Below, piece after piece: positions 9,368 through 18,923 of a stretch of 64,000 nt of DNA. Every line of letters begins with the position of its first letter. Position 1 is the first letter of the stretch. This DNA is from Brumimicrobium sp964585545 (GTDB taxonomy: Bacteria > Bacteroidota > Bacteroidia > Flavobacteriales_D > Crocinitomicaceae), in NCBI GenBank assembly GCA_964585545.1, contig CAZPDT010000017.1:1-64000 (forward strand). The letters are read 5' to 3'. The translations under genes and the position numbers were made by a program. A model generated the notes under the pieces. The model worked only from the letters and a program-made list of their open reading frames with translations, made no database searches and was not told the DNA's origin.

Positions 9368-11179
9368 GTGTCCGATCGGTTAAAATATCTCCAACAAAAA
9401 ATCAAAACCCTTCCTGAAAAACCAGGTGTTTATCAGTATTTCAATGGGGAGGGAAAGATTATTTATGTCGGTAAAGCCAAAAACCTCAAAAAACGAGTCA
9501 ATTCCTATTTTACAAAAAATCATGATACCGCCAAGACAAGGATTCTCGTACGTAAAATTCACGATTTACGTTATATTATTGTCGATACTGAAACAGATGC
9601 ATTATTGCTCGAAAACAGTCTCATTAAGAGATACCTGCCCAAATACAATATCCAATTGAAAGACGATAAGACTTATCCGTGGATTTGTATCAAAAACGAA
9701 CGTTTTCCACGTGTTTTTTCAACTCGTAGAGTAATCAAAGACGGCTCGAAATATTTTGGACCTTATCCTTCGGTGTATGTTGTGAATACCTTGCTGGAAT
9801 TATTTAGAGAACTCTTCCCTTTGCGAACCTGCAACTATGATTTGAGTCAGGAAAAGATTGATTTGGGCAAGTACAAAGCCTGTTTAGAATACCAAATTGG
9901 ATACTGCAAGGCGCCCTGCATCGGTAAGGAAGGAGAAGGGGATTATATGGAATACATTGCACAAATCGAAGATATACTAAAGGGAAATATTGGTTCGGTT
10001 ATCAGTATTTTAAAAAATAAAATGAGGACGGCTGCAGAGCAATTAGAATTTGAAGAAGCGGAGAAGTTCAAGAAGAAAAGTAATGCCTTAGAAAAATACC
10101 GGACCAAATCTACCGTTGCCTCTCCAACGATTAAGAAAGTTGATGTCATCACATTAGAAAAAGATGGAAACAGGGCATTTGTTAATTATTTGGTCATCAA
10201 TAACGGAACAATTATTCATGGTTTTACAGTGGAGGTTAAAAATAAACTCGATGAATCAGAGGCGGACATCCTTGCTTTTACACTACTCAATATGCGTGAG
10301 AAATTCAACAGCCAATCAACAGAAATACTTGTAGAAGATGATAAACAGCTTCACATTGATGGATTGAAATTTTTTACTCCACAACGGGGAGATAAGAAGC
10401 ACCTTTTAGACTTATCAAAAAGAAACACAAAATATTTCAGATTACAACAGAAGAAACAAGAGGCTTTGAAAAACCCTGAAGTCAAAACAGAGCGCATCTT
10501 AAAAACCATTCAAAAGGATTTTAGATTGAAAGAATTGCCTGTTCACATGGAGTGTTTTGACAACTCTAATATTATGGGAACAAATCCTGTTTCGGCTTGT
10601 GTGGTATTTAAGAATGGAAAGCCCAGCAAGAAGGATTACCGTCATTTTATCCCTAAAACAGTAGAAGGTCCAGACGATTTTGAAACGATGAGAGAAGTTG
10701 TTTATCGTCGTTACCGCAGATTGTTAGAAGAAGACAAGAGTTTGCCCCAACTGGTGATTATTGACGGAGGAAAAGGACAATTGAGTGCCGCTGTGACAGC
10801 GCTTGATAAATTGGGAATAAAAGGACAACTTCCAATTGTAGGTATTGCAAAACGATTGGAAGAAATCTTCTTTCCTGGAGACACCGTTCCCTTGTATTTA
10901 GACAAAAAAAGCGAAAGTTTAAAGGTCATTCAGTACATGAGAAATGAAGCCCACCGATTTGGAATAACACACCACAGAAATCGCAGGAGTAAATCTGCTT
11001 TGGTTTCGGAGTTGGATCAAATTAAAGGAATTGGAGAAAAAACCAGAACTACCTTGATTCAACACTTTAAAACAATATCTAAGATTAAGGAAGCCAATGA
11101 AAAGGACCTCACGGAAGTTGTGGGACCAGCAAAGACAAAATTGTTGATGGATTATTTTAAACGTACTTCAAAAGGGTAA
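9368..11179 (+). CDS. uvrC: UvrABC excinuclease subunit C
   Basis: Makes both incisions during nucleotide excision repair, in complex with UvrB. The 603 residues show, in order: a GIY-YIG nuclease domain (GVY at 20-22, YVG at 33-35, Arg43, catalytic Glu82); a Cys-rich segment around residues 158-185; a UvrB-binding motif (AAEQLEFEEAEKFKKK, about 220-235); the RNase H-like second nuclease (MECFDNSNIMGTNPV and LVIIDGGKGQL); and C-terminal helix-hairpin-helix (LDQIKGIGEKTRTTL). The GTG start is forced: no other start codon lies between the upstream promoter and the conserved PEKPGVYQY. The promoter box is only 4 bases upstream. Confidence 0.96.
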   Translation: MSDRLKYLQQKIKTLPEKPGVYQYFNGEGKIIYVGKAKNLKKRVNSYFTKNHDTAKTRILVRKIHDLRYIIVDTETDALLLENSLIKRYLPKYNIQLKDDKTYPWICIKNERFPRVFSTRRVIKDGSKYFGPYPSVYVVNTLLELFRELFPLRTCNYDLSQEKIDLGKYKACLEYQIGYCKAPCIGKEGEGDYMEYIAQIEDILKGNIGSVISILKNKMRTAAEQLEFEEAEKFKKKSNALEKYRTKSTVASPTIKKVDVITLEKDGNRAFVNYLVINNGTIIHGFTVEVKNKLDESEADILAFTLLNMREKFNSQSTEILVEDDKQLHIDGLKFFTPQRGDKKHLLDLSKRNTKYFRLQQKKQEALKNPEVKTERILKTIQKDFRLKELPVHMECFDNSNIMGTNPVSACVVFKNGKPSKKDYRHFIPKTVEGPDDFETMREVVYRRYRRLLEEDKSLPQLVIIDGGKGQLSAAVTALDKLGIKGQLPIVGIAKRLEEIFFPGDTVPLYLDKKSESLKVIQYMRNEAHRFGITHHRNRRSKSALVSELDQIKGIGEKTRTTLIQHFKTISKIKEANEKDLTEVVGPAKTKLLMDYFKRTSKG

Positions 11180-11278
11180 TACTGTACAGATTCAAAGAAC
11201 AAATAATCCTCATTATTCATGAGCTTGCGCACTTAATGCGATATAGTGAGGCTGTTGAACAGCAGTTAATAATTTGAG

Positions 11279-11983
11279 TTAAAATGGATTTGTAGCGTGC
11301 ACCCCAACTTCAGGAATATACCCTCTCGCATCCAATTCCAAGGTGCTAATAATCGTATCAGCAATTTCTTGAGGTGTCAACTTGTTTTTTTCCAATGGAC
11401 GTTCAGTCCTGTTTTCTTCATCACCAAATGCAGTAGGGACTTCACTTGGATTGATCTGAATAACACGAATGTTGTCTCTTCGCAACTCTCCTTGCCAGCA
11501 TTGTGTCATACCGCGAAGCGCAAACTTAGAGGAAGCATAGATGGACCCTGTTGGATAACCTTTTAAAGAAGCTGTAGAGGCGATATTTACAAGATTACCC
11601 GATTGTTGTTTTTTGAATATTTTCGCTGCTCCTTGTGCTACCATTGCGGCACCAAAAACATTGACTTGATATACTTTCTCTAAATCAGCACGTGTTAATT
11701 CTACAAGTGGTTTTTTGATTCCAATTCCTGCATTATTAATTAGAATATCCAACCGACCGTATTCTTTTTCTACAAAAGCATATAGTGCATCGATTTCAGC
11801 GTCCTTTGTTACATCACAATCAAAGGGAACAGCTCCAATTTCTTGAGCAACTTTCGCAGTTTTGGCTTTGTCTCTTCCCGTTATTATAACGGTTGATCCT
11901 TTTTGAATTAATGTTTTTGCCGTGGCTTTTCCCAATCCAGAATTTCCACCTGTAACGATTGCTATACTGTTTTTTATCTCCAT
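11279..11983 (-). CDS. SDR family NAD(P)-dependent oxidoreductase
   Basis: A classical short-chain dehydrogenase of 234 residues. The Rossmann motif is TGGNSGLG (11-18), the structural motif is NNAG (83-86), and the catalytic residues are Ser136, Tyr149 and Lys153 (YASSK). INPSEVPTAF in the C-terminal half is the substrate-side segment. The substrate cannot be read; related proteins are often annotated as 3-oxoacyl-ACP reductase-like. It stands alone between uvrC (convergent) and the dehydrogenase at 12146 (divergent). Its stop codon lies in GAGTTAAAA, the end of a dispersed repeat copy at 11217-11284. Confidence 0.85.
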   Translation of the reverse strand: MEIKNSIAIVTGGNSGLGKATAKTLIQKGSTVIITGRDKAKTAKVAQEIGAVPFDCDVTKDAEIDALYAFVEKEYGRLDILINNAGIGIKKPLVELTRADLEKVYQVNVFGAAMVAQGAAKIFKKQQSGNLVNIASTASLKGYPTGSIYASSKFALRGMTQCWQGELRRDNIRVIQINPSEVPTAFGDEENRTERPLEKNKLTPQEIADTIISTLELDARGYIPEVGVHATNPF

Positions 11984-12145
11984 TCTTTCTGTTTTTTTTG
12001 ATTCTTTAAAACAAATAAATTAGAAAATTGTTCAGAAGAAAATTCAAGGAGCCATGTCCTCTTGTGTGTCTTTATCTATTTTGAAACCGATAAATGTGTC
12101 ATGATTTTGTAAATTAGCCAAAGAAAAATTATCCAATAAAAACCA

Positions 12146-13087
12146 ATGCAAGTACTTTTTATAGACACCGTACATCCAATCCTTGAAGAGCGGTTAAAGG
12201 CAAAAGGGGTAGAATGTATTAATGGGACCAATTGGTCACAAGAACAATGTATTGATGCACTTCCTGAAATGAACGGAATAGTCATTCGATCAAGATTTCC
12301 AATGAATGAAGACTTCCTAAAACATGGAAAGAATCTAAAATTCATTGCGCGTAGTGGAGCAGGGCTGGAGAATATTGACTTGGAATATACCAAAAAACAC
12401 AACATTCAATGTTTTAATGCCCCAGAAGGGAACAGAAACGCTGTTGGAGAACATGCACTTTCAATGTTATTGGCCTTGTTCAATAATCTTAAAAAAGGAG
12501 ATGCAGAAGTGCGAAAAGGAATTTGGGACAGAGAAGGCAATAGAGGAGTGGAACTCGACGGGAAAACTATAGGAATAATCGGATATGGAAATAACGGCAA
12601 TGCTTTTGCGAAAAAGTTAAGTGGTTTTGATGTTCAAGTTTTGGCCTACGATAAATACAAGAGAAATTACGGGAATCAATATGCAAAAGAGGCTTCTATG
12701 GAGCAAATTTACGAAAAAGTTGATGTCTTCTCATTTCATATTCCTCAAACTGAAGAAACTCTATTTATGGCTAATGAAGATTTCTTTAACTCATTTAAAA
12801 AACCGATTTATCTGATTAATCTGGCACGAGGGAAAATTGTGTCGACAAAAGCACTATTGTCTGCAATAGAATCGGGAAAGGTTCTTGGTGCTTGCCTTGA
12901 TGTACTCGAGTATGAAAGTACCTCATTTGAAAAATCATTAAAGGGCAATGAAAGTCCAGAGCTTTCTGAACTGTTGCTTTCAGACAAGGTTCTTTTCTCT
13001 CCTCATGTAGGCGGATGGACAACAGAGAGTTACTATAAATTAAGTGTTGTCTTGGCAGATAAAATAATAGAACATTTCAGGATGTAG
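12146..13087 (+). CDS. D-isomer 2-hydroxyacid dehydrogenase, probable phosphoglycerate dehydrogenase
   Basis: A 313-residue NAD-dependent dehydrogenase. The NAD-binding motif is GIIGYGNNGNAFA (143-155). The catalytic Arg is in NLARGKIV (about 228), and the acid-base His is in SPHVGGWT near the C-terminus. The substrate-binding loop reads RSGAGLENID (69-78). The short form without an ACT domain is common in Bacteroidota, where such genes are annotated as serA-like (first step of serine synthesis). Other 2-hydroxyacids remain possible because no serB or serC is adjacent. It converges with the histidine kinase gene. Confidence 0.75.
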   Translation: MQVLFIDTVHPILEERLKAKGVECINGTNWSQEQCIDALPEMNGIVIRSRFPMNEDFLKHGKNLKFIARSGAGLENIDLEYTKKHNIQCFNAPEGNRNAVGEHALSMLLALFNNLKKGDAEVRKGIWDREGNRGVELDGKTIGIIGYGNNGNAFAKKLSGFDVQVLAYDKYKRNYGNQYAKEASMEQIYEKVDVFSFHIPQTEETLFMANEDFFNSFKKPIYLINLARGKIVSTKALLSAIESGKVLGACLDVLEYESTSFEKSLKGNESPELSELLLSDKVLFSPHVGGWTTESYYKLSVVLADKIIEHFRM

Positions 13088-13147
13088 CTGTTCGAAATCA
13101 ACTTGGTAAAATATTCTGTTATTAATGGAGATTTACCAGTGACCTAC

Positions 13148-13167
13148 ACCTGAATAATCATTCAGGT
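13148..13167. terminator. Hairpin between convergent genes
   Basis: ACCTGAAT, loop AATC, ATTCAGGT: a perfect 8-bp stem lying between the convergent dehydrogenase and kinase genes and overlapping the kinase stop codon. It lacks a T-run on either side, so termination is only inferred from position. Confidence 0.35.
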
Positions 13168-14424
13168 TAGATGTGAATATAGTTTAAACGCATAAGTAGT
13201 ACCTTCATCGTTACTCGTTCGTTCATAATGTCCGTCCAATTGTTCAGTGAAGATATCAATGAGCTCTGTTCCGAAAGAATTTGTCTTTGGGTGTTTCCAT
13301 ATCCCGTTGTCAAAATAGGTAAATAAAATTGTTTTACTCTTCATATGATTAAAACTGATTTTAATACTCTTATTTTCTTTTGAGTTTTTATTCGAAAATG
13401 CATGCTTTAAGGTATTGGACACAAGTTCGTTGATGATTAATCCGATAGGAATAAGGACGTCGCCGTTAAGCATTTTTAAATTGCCGTCAATTTGCAATGT
13501 TACTTTGTAATCAGGGGCTTGAACTTTGATTAAATTTTTAATGAGAGAATCAAAATAATCTTTAATATTGATTTGGATGAGGGTTTCTTTTTCATACATC
13601 TTTTGATGAATCAATGACATAGCCATAATTCTTGAGATGGCTTCACTAAATTTTAACTTGGCTTCACTCGTACCTAGATCTTTACTTTGTAAACGAAGCA
13701 GACTGATAATAATTTGTAAATTATTTTTTACCCGATGATGAATTTCTTGAAGAAGTATCGTTTTCTCACGACTGTGTTTTTCTACTGTTCTTTTCTCAAT
13801 TTTTAATTCGTTCATTGCCCCCATCATATTTACTAATGCACGATGGGTTACAACACGATATTGATACATCGTATAAGCAATTATAATTATGGGAAGTATC
13901 ATTTGAAGGGATAAAACAAAGATTTTGGACTTTGCAAATCCTTCTAAGGTTTGTAATGAACTTTCTATCACCTCAACAGACAAATAGAAATTATAATAGA
14001 TACTTAAATATACGATAATTCCTATAATAAACGAGGCTCCAAAAATGTGGTTCACTGTAAAGTAAATCAATATAGAAATCATTATCATCCATAATACAGC
14101 CAATATATGAAGTTCTAATATCATATAATTGTCAAATAGAGCAAGGCCTAGAATATTAAAAATAATAAGACTAAAGATGACCGCGAACCACTTATAGTAT
14201 TTTTTATAAAACCATAGAAGGCAAAGCACTAGAGAATCTAAACCCGCTGCAATTATATAATAGCGAACAATTTCTTGGAACAAAAAGTAATTGATAACTG
14301 TATAAATATAAGTAAGAAGAGTGCCGACTAAAAACAGACGCCAAAAAAAATTAAACCGAACGGTATCTTCTAAGCTTTTTAATTTTGTTTCAGGTGTAAA
14401 TATCCTGTTTATTGTGTACTTCAA
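13162..14424 (-). CDS. Membrane sensor histidine kinase, HisKA_2 type (orphan)
   Basis: A 420-residue kinase. The first ~190 residues hold about six membrane helices with short loops and no periplasmic sensor domain, so it probably senses within the membrane. A short coiled-coil-like linker (about 200-222) leads to EIHHRVKNNLQ (227-237), the phosphoacceptor box of the HisKA_2/HWE-related group (His229 or His230). The ATPase domain has the N box (LVSNTLKHAFSNK) and a short G1 box (FDNGIWKHP), then SFGTELI. No response regulator is adjacent; the upstream gene, 11 bases away, is aspartate kinase, so the two are probably co-transcribed. Confidence 0.82.
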   Translation of the reverse strand: MKYTINRIFTPETKLKSLEDTVRFNFFWRLFLVGTLLTYIYTVINYFLFQEIVRYYIIAAGLDSLVLCLLWFYKKYYKWFAVIFSLIIFNILGLALFDNYMILELHILAVLWMIMISILIYFTVNHIFGASFIIGIIVYLSIYYNFYLSVEVIESSLQTLEGFAKSKIFVLSLQMILPIIIIAYTMYQYRVVTHRALVNMMGAMNELKIEKRTVEKHSREKTILLQEIHHRVKNNLQIIISLLRLQSKDLGTSEAKLKFSEAISRIMAMSLIHQKMYEKETLIQINIKDYFDSLIKNLIKVQAPDYKVTLQIDGNLKMLNGDVLIPIGLIINELVSNTLKHAFSNKNSKENKSIKISFNHMKSKTILFTYFDNGIWKHPKTNSFGTELIDIFTEQLDGHYERTSNDEGTTYAFKLYSHLT

Positions 14425-14435
14425 GTTTACTGTTT

Positions 14436-15722
14436 TTAAAGGCTACTCTCTTTTGTACTCTTGTTTAATAAAACAATACGAACTGTATGCCTAGTTTTTT
14501 GCTCCATGAGCATTTCCTTCTTTTCTGTAACGCGGTCTATTGTAGCTTGATCATAATGTCGAATAGTCACCAAATCCACATGGTTGTTGTACCGAACTTC
14601 ATAATCCTCTTTAAGTAAGTCGACTAAATTTTTTAAATGTAAAGGCTCAATATCCATACAAACAGTAAAGCTCACAGCAGAATTTTGCATTACATTAATA
14701 TGCCCATTAGCAAGAGCAAGTTTCTTAAATATATCGCTTAAATTATCTTCCACAACAAAAGAGAAGTCTCTGGGCATCACTGAAAGAAGAACTTGATTCT
14801 TCTTAAAAATAAAAGAAGGAACAAGGTGATCGTGAGCTGTTGATTGCTGTATAATAGTACCTGAAGCAGCTGGATCTAAAAATGATTTAATATAAAGCGG
14901 AATATTTTTGTTTTGTAAAGGCTTCACTGTTTTAGGGTGAATTACAGAAGCACCATAATAAGAGAGTTCAATGACTTCTTTAAACGAGATTTTATTCAAT
15001 TTAATGGTGTCCTTAAAAAATTTCGGATCTGCATTGAGCATTCCTGGTACATCTTTCCATATTGTAATACTCTCAGCATCTGTGCAATAGGCAATAATTC
15101 CAGCAGTAAAATCAGAGCCTTCCCTTCCAAGAGTAGTTGTAAACCCTTCTTCGGTATGACCGATAAATCCTTGTGTTATGGCTACTCTACAATCGGGATT
15201 CCCCAGTTCATAATCAATCAATTCTTGAGTTTTTTCCCAATTGATTTCAGCCGATCGATAGCTGTTATCTGTTCTGATAAAAGCCCGAGCATCAACCCAA
15301 CAAACATCTTTTTGAAAACAACTCAGATAAGCATATATGATTTTTGTAGACAAAATTTCACCAAGAGAAACAATTTGGTCGTATTGGTAATTGTAATTGT
15401 CAGAAAACGGCTTCTCTTTGTATTTGCTAAGTTGATTAAAAATTAAGTTTACTTCGGCAAATACAGTATGAGATTTATCTTGAAAAAGAGCATCCATAAT
15501 ATCAAGATGAAAATCTTTTAACGTATCCAAAACAGTATAAAAACCATTTTCATCATTTTCATAAAGCGCGGTAACTATGCTTTCTAGGGCATTCGTGGTT
15601 TTTCCCATTGCAGAGACAACAACCACAAGGTTTTCTTTGGTGTGTTGGTCCAATATTGATTTTACGTTCTCTATTGCTAAAGCCGATTTTACCGAAGCGC
15701 CACCAAATTTAAATACCTTCAT
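14436..15722 (-). CDS. Aspartate kinase (monofunctional)
   Basis: Phosphorylates aspartate, the entry to lysine, threonine and methionine synthesis. The 428 residues begin MKVFKFGGASVKS, the family's KFGG motif. LGREGSDFTAGIIAY binds substrate and KDVPGMLNADPKFF is the conserved kinase segment. The C-terminal part (about 300-400) has two ACT-like segments, suggesting feedback control by an amino acid (inference from the family). There is no fused homoserine dehydrogenase. It is followed 11 bases later by the histidine kinase. Upstream, TAAATTCG (15747-15740 on this strand) is a near-consensus -7 box. Confidence 0.88.
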   Translation of the reverse strand: MKVFKFGGASVKSALAIENVKSILDQHTKENLVVVVSAMGKTTNALESIVTALYENDENGFYTVLDTLKDFHLDIMDALFQDKSHTVFAEVNLIFNQLSKYKEKPFSDNYNYQYDQIVSLGEILSTKIIYAYLSCFQKDVCWVDARAFIRTDNSYRSAEINWEKTQELIDYELGNPDCRVAITQGFIGHTEEGFTTTLGREGSDFTAGIIAYCTDAESITIWKDVPGMLNADPKFFKDTIKLNKISFKEVIELSYYGASVIHPKTVKPLQNKNIPLYIKSFLDPAASGTIIQQSTAHDHLVPSFIFKKNQVLLSVMPRDFSFVVEDNLSDIFKKLALANGHINVMQNSAVSFTVCMDIEPLHLKNLVDLLKEDYEVRYNNHVDLVTIRHYDQATIDRVTEKKEMLMEQKTRHTVRIVLLNKSTKESSL

Positions 15723-16161
15723 TTCAATTCTTTTCGATGCGAATTTAAGGCTTTATTAAATAAATTAAATCCTAAAAAAGGATAATTTTATAAAACAGCT
15801 TGTAGCAACTTAAAAATTGACGTTTATTTTGAAATTAAGTTTGATTCTTGGATTCCTGACTTCCTAATGAACAGAAAACTATTTTAAAGAATGAATAATA
15901 ACTCGGGAGAAGTCTCCGGAAGTGAGGACGCGAAAAATAGGGCAACTACTATTAATGTTGAATACAAAGGAGACTCAGCGATAAAAAAAATCATTTTAAA
16001 AGAATAAAATCTGAATTAATGAAGCAGGATTAAGAAAGTAAAAATGAGTCCTCTTTTGCTTTTTTCTTTCAATATTTTACACCTGAAAATAAGATACGAT
16101 GAAAATACTCGAAAAACCCTTCTTTAAAGTTTAATATAATTGTAACTTTGTTCTACCATAA
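15723..16161. other. Intergenic region with a possible 38-codon ORF
   Basis: These 439 bases hold no established gene. An ATG ORF at 15891-16007 (38 codons, polar and charged) is open, but its start overlaps TTTTAAAGAATGAATAATA, which resembles repeat copies elsewhere (24051-24076), so coding is doubtful. The sucA promoter box lies at 16143-16150. The rest is AT-rich with no recognised structure. Confidence 0.4.
16143..16150 (+). promoter_or_regulatory. Promoter -7 box of sucAB
   Basis: TAACTTTG matches TAnnTTTG. It lies 11 bases before the ATG at 16162 and 26 before the alternative ATG at 16177. Confidence 0.5.
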
Positions 16162-18900
16162 ATGTTAAATAACGAAATGGACAAAGTATCATACATAGGT
16201 AGCGCTGATGTCAGTACGATTGACAACTTATACAAATCATACAAAGAAGACCCAAATAGCGTAGATGAAGGTTGGAAAAAATTTTTCGAAGGGTTTGAGT
16301 TTGCTCAAACAGACTACGAAAACGGAGATGAAATTCCTGAAAATTTCCAAAAGGAGTTTAAAGTTCTTAATCTAATTAAAGGTTATCGTGAGAGAGGACA
16401 TCTTTTCACGCGCACCAATCCTGTTAGAGAAAGAAGGAAATATGCCCCTACTCTGGCCATTGAAAATTTTGATTTATCAGAAGCAGATTTGGACACGGTA
16501 TTTCAAGCGGGAACAAGCATTGGTATAGGACCTGCTACTTTAAGAGATATTGTTGCTTATTTAGAAAAAGCCTTTTGTGAAAGTATTGGAATAGAATTTC
16601 ATTATATCCGCAATCCCAAAAGAAAGGAATGGTTAAGAAACCGTTTGGAATTAGACAACCGCCCCAAATTTTCTAAAGAAGATAAAAAGGCAATTTTTGA
16701 CAAGTTAAGTCAAGCGACACTTTTCGAACAATTCTTACAAAAAAAATATGTTGGTCAGAAACGATTCTCTGTTGAGGGAAGTGAGGCCTTAATTTCAGGC
16801 TTGGATCAAATTGTTAATAGAGGTGTCGATCTTGGCATTGAAGAATTGGTTATTGGAATGGCGCATAGAGGTCGTCTCAATACATTAGTGAATATATTTA
16901 ATAAGGATTTAACAGAGCTTTTTGGTGAATTTGAAGGAAAAGAGTTCGATGATATTGAGGAATTTGATGGAGATGTAAAGTACCATCTGGGATATTCTAG
17001 AAAAGTTAAAGTGAAGGGAAAAGAGCTTTTAATGACGCTTTCTCCCAATCCTTCTCATTTGGAATCAGTAGATACTGTGGTGGAAGGCATCACCAGAGCA
17101 AAAATTGACAGTTATTTGAAGTCAGAAAGCAAAATAGTTCCTATACTTATTCATGGAGATGCTGCAATTGCAGGACAAGGAGTAGTATATGAAACCATTC
17201 AAATGTCAGAGCTTGATGGCTATAAAACAGGTGGAACAATTCATATTGTAGTGAACAATCAGGTTGGATTTACAACCAATTACAAAGATGGTCGCTCAAG
17301 TACCTATTGTACAGATATTGCAAAAACTACATTGAGTCCAGTTTTCCATGTTAATGGAGATGATGTAGAAGCAGTTGCACAAACTCTATTGATAGCTTTG
17401 GAATACAGACAACAATTTAACAAAGATATCTTTATTGACTTGCTTTCTTATAGGAAGTATGGTCATAATGAAGGTGATGAGCCGAAGTTTACGCAGCCAC
17501 AACTTTATAAAAAAATTGCAGAACACCCTAACCCGAGGGAAATATATAAAGCAGAATTGTTGGAAAACGGAACTATAACTGAAGCGTTTGATGAGCAACT
17601 CAGAAAGGATTTACACGACAAGTTAGACAAAGGCTTTGAAGCAGCAAAGAAAAAAGACAAAGTAATTGTCCGAAACTTTTTGCATGAGATGTGGAAAGAT
17701 TTTCAACCCGCTGAACCAGAAGATCTTTTTAAACCTGTTGACACCACAATTCCCAAGAAAAAAGTAATAGAACTCGGCAAGAAATTAGCAACGCTTCCCG
17801 AAGGAAAGAAAATTTTTAGAAAAGTGAACAAACTTTTTAAAAGTCGATTAAAAATGCTCGATGAAAATAAGCTGGATTGGGGCATGGCGGAAATGTTGGC
17901 TTATGCAACTATTTTAGACGAGGGTTATCCTGTGCGTGTTTCTGGTCAGGATTCTGAACGGGGAACATTCTCTCACCGACATGCTGTTGTAAAAACAGAA
18001 GATGATGAGGAAGAGATCATTACATTGAACTTACTTTCTGATAAACAAGGAGAGATGTCCATTTATAACTCACCGTTAAATGAATATGGAGTAATGGGCT
18101 TTGAATACGGTTATTCATTGGCACAACCTAGAGGACTTACTGTTTGGGAAGCTCAGTTTGGTGACTTTATGAACGGGGCACAAATCATTATAGACCAATA
18201 TATCACAGCGGCAGAAGACAAATGGAATGTGCAGTCGGGGCTTGTGTTGTATTTGCCTCACGGCTATGAAGGTCAAGGATCTGAACATTCTTCAGCGAGA
18301 ATGGAACGTTATCTTCAAAGTTGTGGAGACTATAATATTCAGGCTGTTAATACAACAACTCCGGCTAATTTTTACCATGTTTTACGTCGACAAATAAAGA
18401 GGAGTTTTAGAAAACCTTTGGTTATTTTCACACCTAAGTTATTGTTGCGTCACCCGAAAGCAGTTTCGACGATTGAGGATCTTGCAGAAGGAAGCTTTCA
18501 GGAGGTTATTGACGATCCCCAAAACAAACACAAAACGGCAACGAATGTTGTAATGTGTTCAGGAAAAGTTTATTATGAATTGGTGGAGGAAGCAGAAAAA
18601 CGAGGAATAGATGATATGGCATTTATTCGTTTGGAGCAACTTTATCCGTTACCAGAAAAACAAATAGATGATGTATTGGCAAAATATAAAAATGCAAAGA
18701 ACATCATTTGGGCGCAGGAAGAGCCTAGAAATATGGGGGCATGGACTTTTATAGCAATGAATTTAAGACATATTGATTTAAAGTGTGTTGCTAAAAACGC
18801 TTCTGCATCTCCTGCTGCTGGAGCAAAAGAAGTTTACCAAAGAAGAACCCAAAAATTATACGAGAACTTATTTGAATATGCAGCAGTAGTTACCAAATAA
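16162..18900 (+). CDS. sucA: 2-oxoglutarate dehydrogenase E1 component
   Basis: Thiamine-pyrophosphate-dependent E1 of the 2-oxoglutarate dehydrogenase complex (TCA cycle). The 912 residues start with the family's N-terminal E2-binding helix (STIDNLYKSYKEDPNSVDEG). Active-site segments follow: GMAHRGRLNTLVN, HGDAAIAGQGVVYE, NNQVGFTTN and YRKYGHNEGDEP; the C-terminal half has the transketolase-like GQDSERGTFSHRHAV and HGYEGQGSEHSSARMER. An ATG at 16177 (MDKVSY) fits the usual start of relatives and may be the true one. It is followed after 23 bases by sucB, forming an operon. Confidence 0.95.
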   Translation: MLNNEMDKVSYIGSADVSTIDNLYKSYKEDPNSVDEGWKKFFEGFEFAQTDYENGDEIPENFQKEFKVLNLIKGYRERGHLFTRTNPVRERRKYAPTLAIENFDLSEADLDTVFQAGTSIGIGPATLRDIVAYLEKAFCESIGIEFHYIRNPKRKEWLRNRLELDNRPKFSKEDKKAIFDKLSQATLFEQFLQKKYVGQKRFSVEGSEALISGLDQIVNRGVDLGIEELVIGMAHRGRLNTLVNIFNKDLTELFGEFEGKEFDDIEEFDGDVKYHLGYSRKVKVKGKELLMTLSPNPSHLESVDTVVEGITRAKIDSYLKSESKIVPILIHGDAAIAGQGVVYETIQMSELDGYKTGGTIHIVVNNQVGFTTNYKDGRSSTYCTDIAKTTLSPVFHVNGDDVEAVAQTLLIALEYRQQFNKDIFIDLLSYRKYGHNEGDEPKFTQPQLYKKIAEHPNPREIYKAELLENGTITEAFDEQLRKDLHDKLDKGFEAAKKKDKVIVRNFLHEMWKDFQPAEPEDLFKPVDTTIPKKKVIELGKKLATLPEGKKIFRKVNKLFKSRLKMLDENKLDWGMAEMLAYATILDEGYPVRVSGQDSERGTFSHRHAVVKTEDDEEEIITLNLLSDKQGEMSIYNSPLNEYGVMGFEYGYSLAQPRGLTVWEAQFGDFMNGAQIIIDQYITAAEDKWNVQSGLVLYLPHGYEGQGSEHSSARMERYLQSCGDYNIQAVNTTTPANFYHVLRRQIKRSFRKPLVIFTPKLLLRHPKAVSTIEDLAEGSFQEVIDDPQNKHKTATNVVMCSGKVYYELVEEAEKRGIDDMAFIRLEQLYPLPEKQIDDVLAKYKNAKNIIWAQEEPRNMGAWTFIAMNLRHIDLKCVAKNASASPAAGAKEVYQRRTQKLYENLFEYAAVVTK

Positions 18901-18923
18901 ATAATATTAATTAAAGAGAACAG

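Noticed and set aside
12001..12145. Possible riboswitch before the 2-hydroxyacid dehydrogenase
   Set aside because: AT-rich leader without stable paired elements or any known aptamer signature.
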